Below, in pieces: positions 7,861 through 17,116 of a stretch of DNA of 64,000 bases. The stretch's first letter is position 1. The number at the start of each line of letters is the position of its first letter. A model generated the notes under the pieces. The model worked only from the letters and a program-made list of their open reading frames with translations. It was not told the DNA's origin and searched no databases. Made by a program: the position numbers and the translations under genes. The stretch comes from Flavobacteriales bacterium (lineage in GTDB: Bacteria; Bacteroidota; Bacteroidia; Flavobacteriales_E; Vicingaceae), in contig JACJZB010000004.1 in NCBI GenBank assembly GCA_020635815.1, positions 248,001 to 312,000 of the forward strand, in the 5' to 3' direction.

Positions 7861-8523
7861 ATGACTGCATCAGAATTAATATCATTTGACATACCTCCAT
7901 TAAAGTTAACCGACAGTGGAGAAAAGACGTTGGAATGGATGGAAGAGTTTAAGGTAAAAGATTTGCCGGTAATTCATGAGAGAAAATACATAGGTATAAT
8001 TGAAGAGTCGGATGTGTTGGATAGAAATAACCTTGAAGATAAAATTAGCAGTTACAACTTAAATTTTAGGAAACCATTTGTCTATCAGCATCAACACTTG
8101 TTTGAGGCTATTTCTCAATTGGTAGAAAATGACGTGGATGTATTACCAGTTTTAAATAGCGATGACGAGTTTTTAGGGTTAATCACCATAAAAGCAATTA
8201 TTGAGTTCTTTGCTAAAACAGTTTCGATAGATAACTTAGGAAGTATAATAACGCTTGAATTAAATATTAAAGATTATTCTTTAGCAGAAATTGCTAAAAT
8301 TGTTGAGTCTGACGATGCAAAAATATTAGCATCATTTATTACTTCACACAAAGACTCTACAAAAATGGAGGTAACTTTAAAAATTAACAAAACAGATATC
8401 ACTAGAATATTACATACTTTCGATAGGTTTAGTTATACCGTCACAGCGTCATACAACGAAAGTGAATACCATGAAGATTTAAAAAATCGCTACGATGAGT
8501 TTATGAGGTTTTTAAATACCTAA
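7861..8523 (+). CDS. CBS domain-containing protein
   Basis: This 220-residue cytoplasmic protein has two CBS motifs (about 1-60 and 70-125; KDLPVIHERKYIGIIEESDV and VDVLPVLNSDDEFLGLITIK) and a C-terminal ACT-like segment (about 135-220). CBS pairs usually bind adenine nucleotides and regulate an attached or partner protein. No enzyme domain is present. It heads the cluster with the barrel protein, nadK, PorG-like genes, uppS, bamA, skp and murI. A CBS protein just before nadK is a recurrent arrangement in Flavobacteriales as far as I recall, so a link to adenylate or NADP status is possible but inferred. Confidence 0.88.
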   Translation: MTASELISFDIPPLKLTDSGEKTLEWMEEFKVKDLPVIHERKYIGIIEESDVLDRNNLEDKISSYNLNFRKPFVYQHQHLFEAISQLVENDVDVLPVLNSDDEFLGLITIKAIIEFFAKTVSIDNLGSIITLELNIKDYSLAEIAKIVESDDAKILASFITSHKDSTKMEVTLKINKTDITRILHTFDRFSYTVTASYNESEYHEDLKNRYDEFMRFLNT

Positions 8524-8531
8524 AACCTCTT

Positions 8532-9938
8532 ATGTTAAACTTCAGTGTAAAAACAATCTCCTTCTTATTTCTTGTCTTTTTTTGTCAAGTAGTTTATGCT
8601 CAAGAAAAAACTACAGCGTTTAATATTGTTTCTGAAATTAAAATAATAGGAAACAAAACAACAAAAGATCATATTATTTTAAGAGAACTACCTTTTAAAG
8701 TTGGTGACACAATTAATGCTGAAAATTTAACTGAAATAATAGAAAGGAGTAGGAGTAATCTTTTTATTACGTCTCTTTTTAATTTTGTAACGATAGAGAC
8801 TGCTTACTTCCACGATACTTTTTTGTCGTTTTACATTACAGTTGAAGAGCGTTGGTATTGGTGGCCGCTTCCCATATTCGAAATTCAAGAAACTAATTTT
8901 AATACGTGGTGGTTGGACAAAGATATGGATCGAGTAAATTATGGAATGTACATTGCAAAAGAAAATTTTAGAGGAAGAAAAGAACGGCTAACATTTAAAT
9001 TACAAGGAGGCTATACCGAAAAAGTGGGGTTTAAATATAGTGTGCCCTATGTAAACAAAAATCAAACTCAGGGGGTAGATTTAACATTTAGTTATAGTAG
9101 AAATAGAGAGATTAATTATAATACCTTCGATAATAAACGTCTTTTTTATAAGAATGAAAATGGCTACGTAAAAAAACAAATTAATGCTAGTTTCTCGTAT
9201 GTTTTAAGACCTAAACTATACAATAGTCATAGTTTTCAGTTGGCTTACACAAGTGTTGATTTAGTGGATTCAATATTGTTTTTTAACCCTGAATTTTTAG
9301 TGTCAAACAAAACCGCATCAGATTTTTTTAGTTCAACTTATTATTTAAAACGAGACAAGAGAAATAATAAAGCTTATCCCACTCAGGGATATTTTTATGA
9401 TTTTCAATTAACTCAAAATGGACTGGGTATTTTAGATAAAGAAATCAATAATTCTTATTTAAAAATTGGCTATCGAAAATTTATAAAGTTGTTTCATAAA
9501 ACTTATTGGGCTGGGTTAGTAAAAGGGAAAATGTCTTTTTCAGAAGTGCCTTATGGCTTGTTGGGAGGGTTAGGTTATCAAAATCAATTAGTTAGAGGGT
9601 ATGAATATTATGTTGTAAATGGTAGGCATTTTGGATTGTTTAAAACACAGATGAGGTATGGACTGATTGAAAACAAGGTGTTTAAGATAAAACCTTTACC
9701 TTTCGATAAGTTCAATAAAGTTCCAGTCTCAATTTATTTAGGAGCTTATTTTGACGCTGGTTATGTAAGTGAAAATAAAACAACCAAAAATTCAAATTTT
9801 TTAAATGATGACTGGTTATATGGAGGAGGGGCTTCAATTGATTTTGTAAGTTATTATGATATGGTGTTTCGATTAGAGTACTCTATAAACCGATTAAAAG
9901 AACAAGGTTTGTTTATTCACTTTATAGCTCCTTTATAA
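8532..9938 (+). CDS. BamA/TamA-like outer-membrane protein with POTRA domain
   Basis: This 468-residue protein has a signal peptide cleaved at YA|QE (about 23/24) and one POTRA domain (about 30-110; VSEIKIIGNKTTKDHIILRE). A C-terminal beta-barrel with alternating aromatic residues follows, including a LGGLGYQNQLVRGYEYY segment near 360 that resembles the Omp85 lid/strap motif. It is much shorter than BamA, which is encoded separately at 13429, and has a single recognisable POTRA rather than several. It may be a minor Omp85 member for lipid or protein export. It is 8 bp after the CBS gene and 38 bp before nadK, so probably in one transcript. Confidence 0.8.
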   Translation: MLNFSVKTISFLFLVFFCQVVYAQEKTTAFNIVSEIKIIGNKTTKDHIILRELPFKVGDTINAENLTEIIERSRSNLFITSLFNFVTIETAYFHDTFLSFYITVEERWYWWPLPIFEIQETNFNTWWLDKDMDRVNYGMYIAKENFRGRKERLTFKLQGGYTEKVGFKYSVPYVNKNQTQGVDLTFSYSRNREINYNTFDNKRLFYKNENGYVKKQINASFSYVLRPKLYNSHSFQLAYTSVDLVDSILFFNPEFLVSNKTASDFFSSTYYLKRDKRNNKAYPTQGYFYDFQLTQNGLGILDKEINNSYLKIGYRKFIKLFHKTYWAGLVKGKMSFSEVPYGLLGGLGYQNQLVRGYEYYVVNGRHFGLFKTQMRYGLIENKVFKIKPLPFDKFNKVPVSIYLGAYFDAGYVSENKTTKNSNFLNDDWLYGGGASIDFVSYYDMVFRLEYSINRLKEQGLFIHFIAPL

Positions 9939-9976
9939 AAACATTTCATTAATTTCGACTTACAAATCAATACAAC

Positions 9977-10852
9977 GTGAAAGTAGCAATATACAGTAGA
10001 GAACTCCCAGAAAAACATTTTGATTTTGTGCAAGAATTATTCATTAAATTATTGAGTAATAATATAGAGGTCTTTGTGTTTAGTGAATTTTATGGGTTTT
10101 TAAAGCATAAGATAGATTTAAATACTTCTTTACAACAATTTAATTCACATACAAATTTAGCAACAGTTGATTTTCTCTTTAGCATAGGAGGAGATGGAAC
10201 ACTTCTAGAGACATCAACGCTAGTTCGAGAAAGAAGTATTCCTGTGATGGGAATTAATACTGGGCGATTGGGTTTTTTGTCAACAATAGCTACTAACGAG
10301 ATTGATTTTGCTATTGAAAGCTTAAAAAAGAAAGAGTATCACTTAGATACAAGGTCTTTGTTGAGCTTAGATATGGAAGGGAATCCATTTATTGATTATA
10401 ATTTAGCCTTAAATGAAGTTACGCTACAAAAAAAAGATACTTCTGCAATGATTACCATTCATGCTTACTTAAACGGAGTGTTTTTAAATACGTATTGGGC
10501 AGATGGATTGATAATTGCAACACCAACAGGATCAACAGCTTATTCGTTAAGTTGTAATGGGCCAATTGTATTGCCTAATTCGGGAAATATTATCATTACG
10601 CCTATTGCTCCACACAATTTAAATGTAAGACCACTTGTCATACCAGACAATATTGAACTTACCTTAAAAGTGGAAGGAAGAACAGATAATTTTCTCGTTG
10701 CTTTAGATTCTAGATCGGCATCAATACCAGTTTCATCCGAACTAAGAATAAAAAAATCGAAGAATGAAATCTCTTTAATTCGACTGTCAGGGCACGATTA
10801 TTTAAACACGTTGAGAAATAAGTTGATGTGGGGAGTTGACAAACGTAATTAA
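9977..10852 (+). CDS. nadK: NAD kinase (NadK)
   Basis: NadK phosphorylates NAD to NADP. The 291-residue sequence has the hallmark GGDGT at 71-75, GINTGRLGFLS, LNEVTL, and the glycine-rich ATP/NAD segment GLIIATPTGSTAYSLSCNGP. Length is normal. The start is a GTG at 9977, because no ATG is available before the conserved KVAIYSRE strand. It sits within a block of envelope genes but is a housekeeping enzyme. Confidence 0.97.
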   Translation: MKVAIYSRELPEKHFDFVQELFIKLLSNNIEVFVFSEFYGFLKHKIDLNTSLQQFNSHTNLATVDFLFSIGGDGTLLETSTLVRERSIPVMGINTGRLGFLSTIATNEIDFAIESLKKKEYHLDTRSLLSLDMEGNPFIDYNLALNEVTLQKKDTSAMITIHAYLNGVFLNTYWADGLIIATPTGSTAYSLSCNGPIVLPNSGNIIITPIAPHNLNVRPLVIPDNIELTLKVEGRTDNFLVALDSRSASIPVSSELRIKKSKNEISLIRLSGHDYLNTLRNKLMWGVDKRN

Positions 10853-10886
10853 ATCTAAGTTAAATTTATGGTTTCGAAGGAATTTT

Positions 10887-10918
10887 TTGGATGTTTAGCA
10901 AATAAAGTAATATATTTG
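10887..10918 (+). promoter_or_regulatory. Bacteroidota-type promoter upstream of the DUF6089 gene
   Basis: TTG at 10887-10889 and TATATTTG at 10911-10918 are separated by 21 bp. This matches the Bacteroidota consensus TTG-N19-21-TAnnTTTG and predicts a start site about 30 bp before the ATG at 10954. Confidence 0.55.
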
Positions 10919-10953
10919 TCACTAGTCTTATTTATAATGAATTAAGAAAAGAA

Positions 10954-11880
10954 ATGCAAAAGATTTTTATATTACTAATTACAATTTTACTAATACCAGT
11001 GCTGACGCATGCCCAAAAATGGAAACGTAATAGAGTTGAATATTCTTTTGGGATTGGTGCAACTAACTTTTTAGGAGATTTAGGTGGAGCAAACCAAGTA
11101 GGAACAAACGGCTTGAGAGATTTTGAATTACAAGCAACGAGAATGGGGGCTGTATTAGGTTACCGTTACCAATTAGGAGAAAGTTGGTTTGTTAGAGGAA
11201 ATTTTGATTACGTAATGGTAAGTGGTGATGATGCTTTAACTGAAGAACCTGCCAGGAATAGTCGCCAATTAAGTTTTAGATCACACCTTTTAGAATTGTC
11301 AGGGCAATTAGAATACATGCTTGTTAAACAAAAAAGTGGTCACCTGTATCGCTTAAGAGGAGTTAGAGGTAAATCATGGTTTAGATTTGAAGTGTATGTT
11401 TTTGCAGGTATTGGAGGGTTGTGGTATAATCCTCAATCAAGAAATCAAGATGGTGATTGGGTGTCGTTAAAAAATTTAAATACAGAAGGGCAAGGCTTAC
11501 CAGGAGGGCCTAAAGATTATAGCGGAATGACTGTTGTTGTTCCTTATGGTTTAGGTATAAGAAGAAACCTAGGAGGTAGTACCAGACAAGGAATGTGGAC
11601 AATTGGACTTGAGTTGAGTATGAGAAAAACATTCTCAGATTATATAGATGATGTTAGCAATGTTTATTATGACAATAGTGCTATCCAAGCTGAGTATGGT
11701 GATGAAGCAGCATACTTTGCAGATCCATCAGGACTATATCACGGATTAGTAGATGATGGTAAAGGAGGAAAAATTGGTCAACAAAGAGGAGACAAAGACG
11801 ATAAAGATGCCTATATGATGGGTATAATCTCACTTAACTACAAGATTGGAAGAAGAAGAAGAAATCTTCCTAAATTCTAG
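10954..11880 (+). CDS. DUF6089/PorG-like outer-membrane protein (larger paralogue)
   Basis: This 308-residue protein has a signal peptide ending THA|QK (about 20/21) and a compact 8-strand-like barrel. It opens with RVEYSFGIGATNFLGDLGGANQ, the start typical of the DUF6089 family that includes the type IX secretion protein PorG. Compared with its neighbour at 11932 it carries extra loops, notably an Asp/Gly-rich segment at about 245-290. It ends with a basic tail (GRRRRNLPKF). It has its own promoter-like sequence and is 51 bp upstream of the second paralogue. The role in T9SS is inferred from family and location. Confidence 0.8.
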   Translation: MQKIFILLITILLIPVLTHAQKWKRNRVEYSFGIGATNFLGDLGGANQVGTNGLRDFELQATRMGAVLGYRYQLGESWFVRGNFDYVMVSGDDALTEEPARNSRQLSFRSHLLELSGQLEYMLVKQKSGHLYRLRGVRGKSWFRFEVYVFAGIGGLWYNPQSRNQDGDWVSLKNLNTEGQGLPGGPKDYSGMTVVVPYGLGIRRNLGGSTRQGMWTIGLELSMRKTFSDYIDDVSNVYYDNSAIQAEYGDEAAYFADPSGLYHGLVDDGKGGKIGQQRGDKDDKDAYMMGIISLNYKIGRRRRNLPKF

Positions 11881-11931
11881 AATTCCTTGCAATTAATTGT
11901 TTTTTTATGCGTTATTAACTGCTAAACAGTT

Positions 11932-12627
11932 ATGCAGAAGTCATTATTTTTTCTATTATTTATTTTAATTAGTAGCCTTGTTAAAAGCCAGCATGTAGAA
12001 ATTGGGGTGTTTGGAGGCTCAAGCTATTATTTAGGAGAATTAAACCCAGGAGTTCCATTTATAAATAAACCTAGACCATTTATTGGTGTTTTATACCGTA
12101 AAAACTGGAGTAAAAGGTACGCACTAAGATTAAGTGCTAACTACGGGAAATTAGCCGCAGAAGATAAGATGAATAGTTCTGAATGGAGTGAGTTTAGAAC
12201 CTTGTCATTTTCTTCATCTATTCTTGAAGCTTCAGGTGTTTTGGAATTTAACTTTTTACCCTACCAAATAAATAACTACAACACATCACCTTTTACCCCT
12301 TTTGTTTATATCGGCGTAGCTGCATTTCAAGTTAAACCAACTATAAAAAATACAAACACAGGAGCAGAAGTGAAAGGAAGTTCTTTAATAGCTCCATCTG
12401 TACCTTTTGGTTTTGGGTTTAAGCTCGATTTTATTAGAAACTTAGGACTCTCAATAGATTGGGGTGTTCGCAAAACATTTACAGATGAGGTAGATGGGCT
12501 TGGAGAAACCTATTTAAATGGATATCAATTAAGTAATTCCGGAAACAATGATTGGTACTCTTTTGTGGGCATTTCTTTAAATTATAAAATTTTAACAAAA
12601 AGAGATAGGTGTCCAGTTGCAAAATAA
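11932..12627 (+). CDS. porG: PorG-like type IX secretion accessory outer-membrane protein (DUF6089)
   Basis: This 231-residue protein has a signal peptide ending VKS|QH (about 19/20) and a small barrel beginning VEIGVFGGSSYYLGELNPG. Size and location next to uppS-bamA-skp match PorG of Porphyromonas gingivalis, which lies in the same gene order and is needed for T9SS assembly at the outer membrane. The family has a short beta-barrel with a periplasmic face that contacts the T9SS ring proteins. Assignment as PorG rather than the 10954 paralogue rests on size and adjacency to uppS. Confidence 0.72.
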   Translation: MQKSLFFLLFILISSLVKSQHVEIGVFGGSSYYLGELNPGVPFINKPRPFIGVLYRKNWSKRYALRLSANYGKLAAEDKMNSSEWSEFRTLSFSSSILEASGVLEFNFLPYQINNYNTSPFTPFVYIGVAAFQVKPTIKNTNTGAEVKGSSLIAPSVPFGFGFKLDFIRNLGLSIDWGVRKTFTDEVDGLGETYLNGYQLSNSGNNDWYSFVGISLNYKILTKRDRCPVAK

Positions 12628-12681
12628 GCTTATTAATATCATCTTTGCGTCTTTTGAAAAAGAGCCTTTGGCTTTAAGTAA

Positions 12682-13425
12682 ATGAGTTTTAAAAATCAAA
12701 TAGATCTAACCAAGTTGCCCGAACACATTGCCATTATAATGGATGGTAATGGAAGATGGGCGAAAGACCATAATAAACCTAGAGTTTATGGACATAAACA
12801 TGGGGTTGTATCGGTTAGAAATATTGTTGAAGGAGCTGGCGAAATAGGGTTAAAACATTTAACACTTTACGCTTTTTCAACCGAAAATTGGAATAGACCT
12901 AAATTAGAAGTAACAGCATTGATGCAATTATTAGTTAACACTATTAGCAAAGAGGTTGATACCTTGCATAAAAATGGAGTGAAACTAACCACAATAGGAG
13001 ACCTAAACAGCTTGCCAAACAATTGCAGCAAAGAACTAGAGAGAGCTTCAGAGTTAACAAAAAACAACAAAGGATTAAACCTAATTTTAGCATTAAGTTA
13101 CAGTGCTAAATGGGAAATCCTACAAGCAGTTAAGACTATTGCTAATGATGTAACCGAAAAGAGTCTTAATATTTATGAAATAAACGAATCTGTTTTTGCA
13201 TCATATTTAGAAACTAAAGATATTCCAGATCCTGAATTATTAATTAGAACAAGTGGAGAGCATCGAATTAGCAATTTTTTGCTTTGGCAAATAGCTTATT
13301 CTGAGTTATATTTTACAAATAAATTGTGGCCCGATTATAGAAAAGAAGACCTTTTTGAGGCAATTGTTAATTACCAAAAACGCGAGAGAAGGTTCGGACT
13401 TACTAGCGATCAACTATCAAATTAA
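12682..13425 (+). CDS. uppS: Isoprenyl transferase / undecaprenyl diphosphate synthase (UppS)
   Basis: UppS adds isopentenyl units to farnesyl diphosphate in cis configuration to make the C55 carrier for peptidoglycan and surface glycans. The 247-residue protein has the family start HIAIIMDGNGRWAK with the catalytic Asp, LTLYAFSTENWNRP, and the pyrophosphate-binding LLIRTSGEHRISNFLLWQ followed by SELYFTNKLWPDY. Length is typical. The stop is 3 bp before the bamA start, so co-translation is likely. Confidence 0.97.
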   Translation: MSFKNQIDLTKLPEHIAIIMDGNGRWAKDHNKPRVYGHKHGVVSVRNIVEGAGEIGLKHLTLYAFSTENWNRPKLEVTALMQLLVNTISKEVDTLHKNGVKLTTIGDLNSLPNNCSKELERASELTKNNKGLNLILALSYSAKWEILQAVKTIANDVTEKSLNIYEINESVFASYLETKDIPDPELLIRTSGEHRISNFLLWQIAYSELYFTNKLWPDYRKEDLFEAIVNYQKRERRFGLTSDQLSN

Positions 13426-13428
13426 TAG

Positions 13429-15912
13429 ATGAAATATATTTTATATACATTATTATTACTAATACCCTTATGCTCTTTTGCACAATTTTCTATTAATTCC
13501 GATTTAGAAGATATTAGCTACTCTAACCCAAAAGAATATGAAATAGGAGGAGTTATTGTTTCAGGTACTCAATTTTTTGATACGGATGCAATCATTTCTT
13601 TATCAGGATTAACAGTTGGTGGTCAGGTAAAAGTACCTGGGGATAAAATAGCCAATGCCATTAAAAGCCTTTGGGAGCAAAAATTATTCTCTGATGTTAA
13701 GTTAGTGGCTAACAAAGTGGAAGGGAATAAGATATTTCTTGAGATTAAAATTACTGAATTACCAAGATTATCAAAATATAGATTTGAAGGAGTTAAAAAA
13801 GGAAAACAAAAAGACTTAAGAGAAGAAATAGGTTTGATTAGAGGGAAAGTTGTGACTGAAAATCTTATTTTATCAACTCAAAATAAAGTTAAAAACTACT
13901 TTTTAAATAAAGGATATTTAAACACTAAAGTTGATATCCTTCAAGAGAAAGATTCTTCATTTGCAAATAATATTATTTTAAATATTAAAGTAAAGATTAA
14001 TAAAAGAACAAAAATAAAAGATATTAACTTTTATAATAACCCATCAATCAAATCAAAAAAATTAAGACGTGGATTTAAAGATACAAAAAGAAGACGTTTT
14101 TATAATATTTTCTCTGTATCTAAATATATTCCAAGTTCTTATGAATCTGAAAAAAATAGTGTGATTGAAAAGTATAACGAAAAAGGATATCGTGATGCTA
14201 AAATTGAATTAGACTCAGTTTATAAAATAAATAGCAAGTTAGTTAGTATTGATATAACAGTTAATGAAGGACGTCAATATTATTTTAGAAATGTAAAATG
14301 GGTTGGAAATACTATTCATTCTACTGCAGAATTAAATAGAATACTAGATATTAAATCTGGAGACGTTTATAATAAAAAAATATTAGACGAGCGTTTATTT
14401 ATGAATCAAAACGGGAGAGATGTAAGTTCTTTGTATTTAGATGATGGTTATTTATTTTTTAACATTAACCCAGTTGAGGTAAAAATAGATAATGATTCTA
14501 TTGATTTAGAAATGAGATTGTATGAGGGAAAACAAGCTCGTATTAATAATGTTACTATTATTGGAAATTCTAAAACCAATGACCACGTAATAAGAAGGGA
14601 AATTAGAACAAGCCCAGGGCAATTGTTTAGTCGTTCGGATATCATTAGAACACAACGAGAATTAGCACAGTTAGGGTATTTTAATCCTGAAACATTAGGT
14701 GTTAACCCTAAGCCAGATGCAGAAAACGGAACGGTTGATATTGAATATGTTGTGGAAGAAAAACCTTCAGACCAAGTTGAACTTTCTGGCGGTTGGGGTG
14801 GTGGCCGAGTAATTGGAACACTTGGAGTGTCATTTAACAATTTCTCAGCTAGAAATATTTTTAAAGGTAATGCTTGGCGTCCATTACCAGCAGGAGATGG
14901 CCAAAAATTAAGTTTAAGAGCACAAACAAGTGGACGTTCATACCAATCATATAGTTTCTCTTTTACAGAGCCTTGGTTAGGAGGTAGAAAACCAAATTCG
15001 TTAAGTGTGAGTTTGTTTCATCAAGTACAGTCTAATGGAGCAACTAACCTAGAAGATTTACAACGAATTAAAATTTATGGAACATCTGTAGGTTTAGGAA
15101 GAAGATTAAAATTTCCAGATGACTTTTTCACATTGTACAATGAAGTTTCTTATCAATACTATGTATTAAACCAATATTACTCAACCTTTGCATTTTCTGA
15201 TGGATTTGCAAATAACCTAAGTTTTAAAACGGTATTATCTAGAAATTCGGTAGATAGTCCAATCTACCCCAGAACTGGTTCTCAAACTACTTTAACTTTA
15301 CAATTAACACCCCCATATTCAATGTTTAGATCTAAAGACACCGATTATGGAAGTATGAGTGCCCAACAAAAATACAAGTTTACAGAATACCATAAATGGA
15401 AGTTTCAAACCTCATGGTTTTCTAAACTTGCAGGAAACTTAGTGTTAAATACTAAAGCTGGTTTTGGTTATTTAGGGAGTTATAATTCTGCTCTTGAATC
15501 GCCATTTGAACGTTTTTATTTAGGTGGTGATGGATTATCTGGATTCTCGATTGATGGTAGAGAAATTATTGCTTTAAGAGGTTTTGGTAGTGGAGATGTT
15601 TCGCCAAGCACAGGTGCTAGAGTAGTGTCTAAATATACCGCAGAATTACGTTATCCGTTGTCATTAAATCCATCGGCTACAATTTATGGTCTGGTTTTTG
15701 GAGAAGCTGGTAACTCATGGAGTGAGTTTAGTAAAGCTAATCCATTTCAAGTAAATAAGTCGGCAGGTTTTGGTGTAAGAATTTACATGCCGTTCTTTGG
15801 AATGCTTGGATTAGATTGGGGGTATAGATTTGATGAAATACCTGGAAGAACTGACCCTAACAGCCGTTCAGAAATACACTTTAGTATAGGTGGAAGTATT
15901 AACGGTTGGTAA
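13429..15912 (+). CDS. bamA: Outer membrane protein assembly factor BamA
   Basis: BamA inserts beta-barrel proteins into the outer membrane. This 827-residue protein has a signal peptide (SFA|QF at about 19/20), a run of about five POTRA domains (about 40-445; opening EIGGVIVSGTQFFDTDAI and including VNEGRQYYFRNVKWVGNT), and a C-terminal 16-strand-type barrel (about 450-827). The barrel includes the strap segment near residue 695 (FYLGGDGLSGFSIDGRE) and the closing strand SEIHFSIGGSINGW. It is the main Omp85 of the window, followed by two Skp-like chaperones. Confidence 0.96.
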   Translation: MKYILYTLLLLIPLCSFAQFSINSDLEDISYSNPKEYEIGGVIVSGTQFFDTDAIISLSGLTVGGQVKVPGDKIANAIKSLWEQKLFSDVKLVANKVEGNKIFLEIKITELPRLSKYRFEGVKKGKQKDLREEIGLIRGKVVTENLILSTQNKVKNYFLNKGYLNTKVDILQEKDSSFANNIILNIKVKINKRTKIKDINFYNNPSIKSKKLRRGFKDTKRRRFYNIFSVSKYIPSSYESEKNSVIEKYNEKGYRDAKIELDSVYKINSKLVSIDITVNEGRQYYFRNVKWVGNTIHSTAELNRILDIKSGDVYNKKILDERLFMNQNGRDVSSLYLDDGYLFFNINPVEVKIDNDSIDLEMRLYEGKQARINNVTIIGNSKTNDHVIRREIRTSPGQLFSRSDIIRTQRELAQLGYFNPETLGVNPKPDAENGTVDIEYVVEEKPSDQVELSGGWGGGRVIGTLGVSFNNFSARNIFKGNAWRPLPAGDGQKLSLRAQTSGRSYQSYSFSFTEPWLGGRKPNSLSVSLFHQVQSNGATNLEDLQRIKIYGTSVGLGRRLKFPDDFFTLYNEVSYQYYVLNQYYSTFAFSDGFANNLSFKTVLSRNSVDSPIYPRTGSQTTLTLQLTPPYSMFRSKDTDYGSMSAQQKYKFTEYHKWKFQTSWFSKLAGNLVLNTKAGFGYLGSYNSALESPFERFYLGGDGLSGFSIDGREIIALRGFGSGDVSPSTGARVVSKYTAELRYPLSLNPSATIYGLVFGEAGNSWSEFSKANPFQVNKSAGFGVRIYMPFFGMLGLDWGYRFDEIPGRTDPNSRSEIHFSIGGSINGW

Positions 15913-15926
15913 TTTTAAGTTTAACT

Positions 15927-15960
15927 AACTCAAAATAAATTTGAGTTTAAAATTAGGAGG
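15927..15960 (+). promoter_or_regulatory. Hairpin and unusually strong Shine-Dalgarno before the first skp
   Basis: AACTCAAA at 15927-15934 pairs with TTTGAGTT at 15940-15947. AGGAGG follows at 15955-15960, 9 bp before the ATG. Strong Shine-Dalgarno sequences are uncommon in Bacteroidota and suggest high-level translation of the chaperone. The hairpin has no T tract, so it is not a classical terminator. Confidence 0.5.
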
Positions 15961-15968
15961 AACAAGTT

Positions 15969-16514
15969 ATGAAAAACGCAAAAAAAGTTTTAAAAACATT
16001 AGCAGTAGCATTATTTTTTGTTGGACTAACAACTTCTGCTTCGGCTCAAAAATTTGCTTATGTAGATACAGAATATATATTAAGTAATATTCCTGAATAC
16101 AAAGAAGCGCAAGAAGAGTTGGATAAGCTTTCTATTGAATGGCAAAAGCAATTAGAAAGAAGATATTCTGAAATTGATAAGATGTATAAAAATTATCAAG
16201 CAGAGCAAATATTGCTTACTGAAGATATGAAAATTAAGAGAGAAGAAGAGATTATTAAAAAAGAAAAAGAAGCAAAAGAATACCAAAAATTAAAATTTGG
16301 TGTAGAGGGCGAACTGTTTCAAAAGCGTCAAGAATTGGTTAAACCTGTGCAAGATAAAGTTTATCAAGCGGTTCAAGATGTAGCAAACATAAGTAGTTTA
16401 GATATCGTTTTTGACAAATCGAGCGGACTAACTGTTTTGTTTTCTAATGCTAAATACAATAAGAGTGATGCCGTACTAAAAAAGATGGGCTACAAACCGG
16501 GAGAATCTAAATAA
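15969..16514 (+). CDS. skp: OmpH/Skp family periplasmic chaperone (first copy)
   Basis: This 181-residue protein has a signal peptide (ASA|QK at about 26/27) and the OmpH/Skp signature FAYVDTEYILSNIPEYKEAQEEL. A long, highly charged coiled-coil arm (about 50-125) and a short C-terminal trimer-forming segment (LDIVFDKSSGLTVLFSN) follow. Skp-type trimers hold unfolded outer-membrane proteins in the periplasm for delivery to BamA. It lies 56 bp after bamA, has a clear AGGAGG ribosome-binding site, and precedes a paralogue. Confidence 0.93.
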   Translation: MKNAKKVLKTLAVALFFVGLTTSASAQKFAYVDTEYILSNIPEYKEAQEELDKLSIEWQKQLERRYSEIDKMYKNYQAEQILLTEDMKIKREEEIIKKEKEAKEYQKLKFGVEGELFQKRQELVKPVQDKVYQAVQDVANISSLDIVFDKSSGLTVLFSNAKYNKSDAVLKKMGYKPGESK

Positions 16515-16556
16515 TAATATATATTTACAAACTTGAATTTTTAAAGAACAAAAGAT

Positions 16557-17069
16557 ATGAAAGCAATAAAATTAATAGTATTAGTAGCAGTAGTAGCTTT
16601 ATCTACAGCAGCATTTGGACAAAAGTCTGCTAAAATAGGTCACATTAACTCTAACGATTTGTTGTCGGCTATGCCTGAAAGAACAACAATACAGAAAGAA
16701 TTAGAAGACCATGCTAACCAATTAAGAGCTACTTTAGAAGCGATGCGTAAAGAGTATGAAACTAAAGTTGCTGAATTTCAGTCAAAACAAGATGTGATGA
16801 CAGAAGTAATTAAGAAATCGAAGATTAAAGAAATTACTGATTTAGAAGGAAGAATTACTGAGTTTCAACAAACTGCTGAAGCTGATTTACAGAAAAAAGA
16901 ACAAGATTTATTACAACCAATAATTGACAAAGCGAAAGAAGCAATTGATGCAGTTGCCAAGGAAGGTAACTTTACTTATGTGTTAGATAGCAGTGTAGGT
17001 GTAGTGTTATATTCTGTAGAGAGTGATGACATTTTACCACTTGTAAAGAAAAAATTAAATATTCAATAA
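16557..17069 (+). CDS. skp: OmpH/Skp family periplasmic chaperone (second copy)
   Basis: This 170-residue protein has a signal peptide (AFG|QK at about 21/22), the start SAKIGHINSNDLLSAMPE, a coiled-coil arm at about 45-120 rich in Lys/Glu/Gln, and the closing strand FTYVLDSSVGVVLYS. It is a paralogue of the preceding gene with clearly divergent sequence. Paired skp genes after bamA are standard in Bacteroidota. An intrinsic terminator follows 17 bp after its stop. Confidence 0.93.
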   Translation: MKAIKLIVLVAVVALSTAAFGQKSAKIGHINSNDLLSAMPERTTIQKELEDHANQLRATLEAMRKEYETKVAEFQSKQDVMTEVIKKSKIKEITDLEGRITEFQQTAEADLQKKEQDLLQPIIDKAKEAIDAVAKEGNFTYVLDSSVGVVLYSVESDDILPLVKKKLNIQ

Positions 17070-17086
17070 GAAAATTTGATTAAATT

Positions 17087-17116
17087 AATCCCGGCTTAGT
17101 AGTCGGGATTTTTTTT
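17087..17116 (+). terminator. Rho-independent terminator after the skp pair, overlapping the murI start
   Basis: AATCCCG (17087-17093) pairs with CGGGATT (17104-17110), followed by T8. The T tract runs into the TTG that opens the murI frame. Confidence 0.8.

Noticed and set aside
14448..14840. 130-codon minus-strand ORF inside bamA
   Set aside because: It is antisense to conserved POTRA and barrel codons and is a composition artefact.
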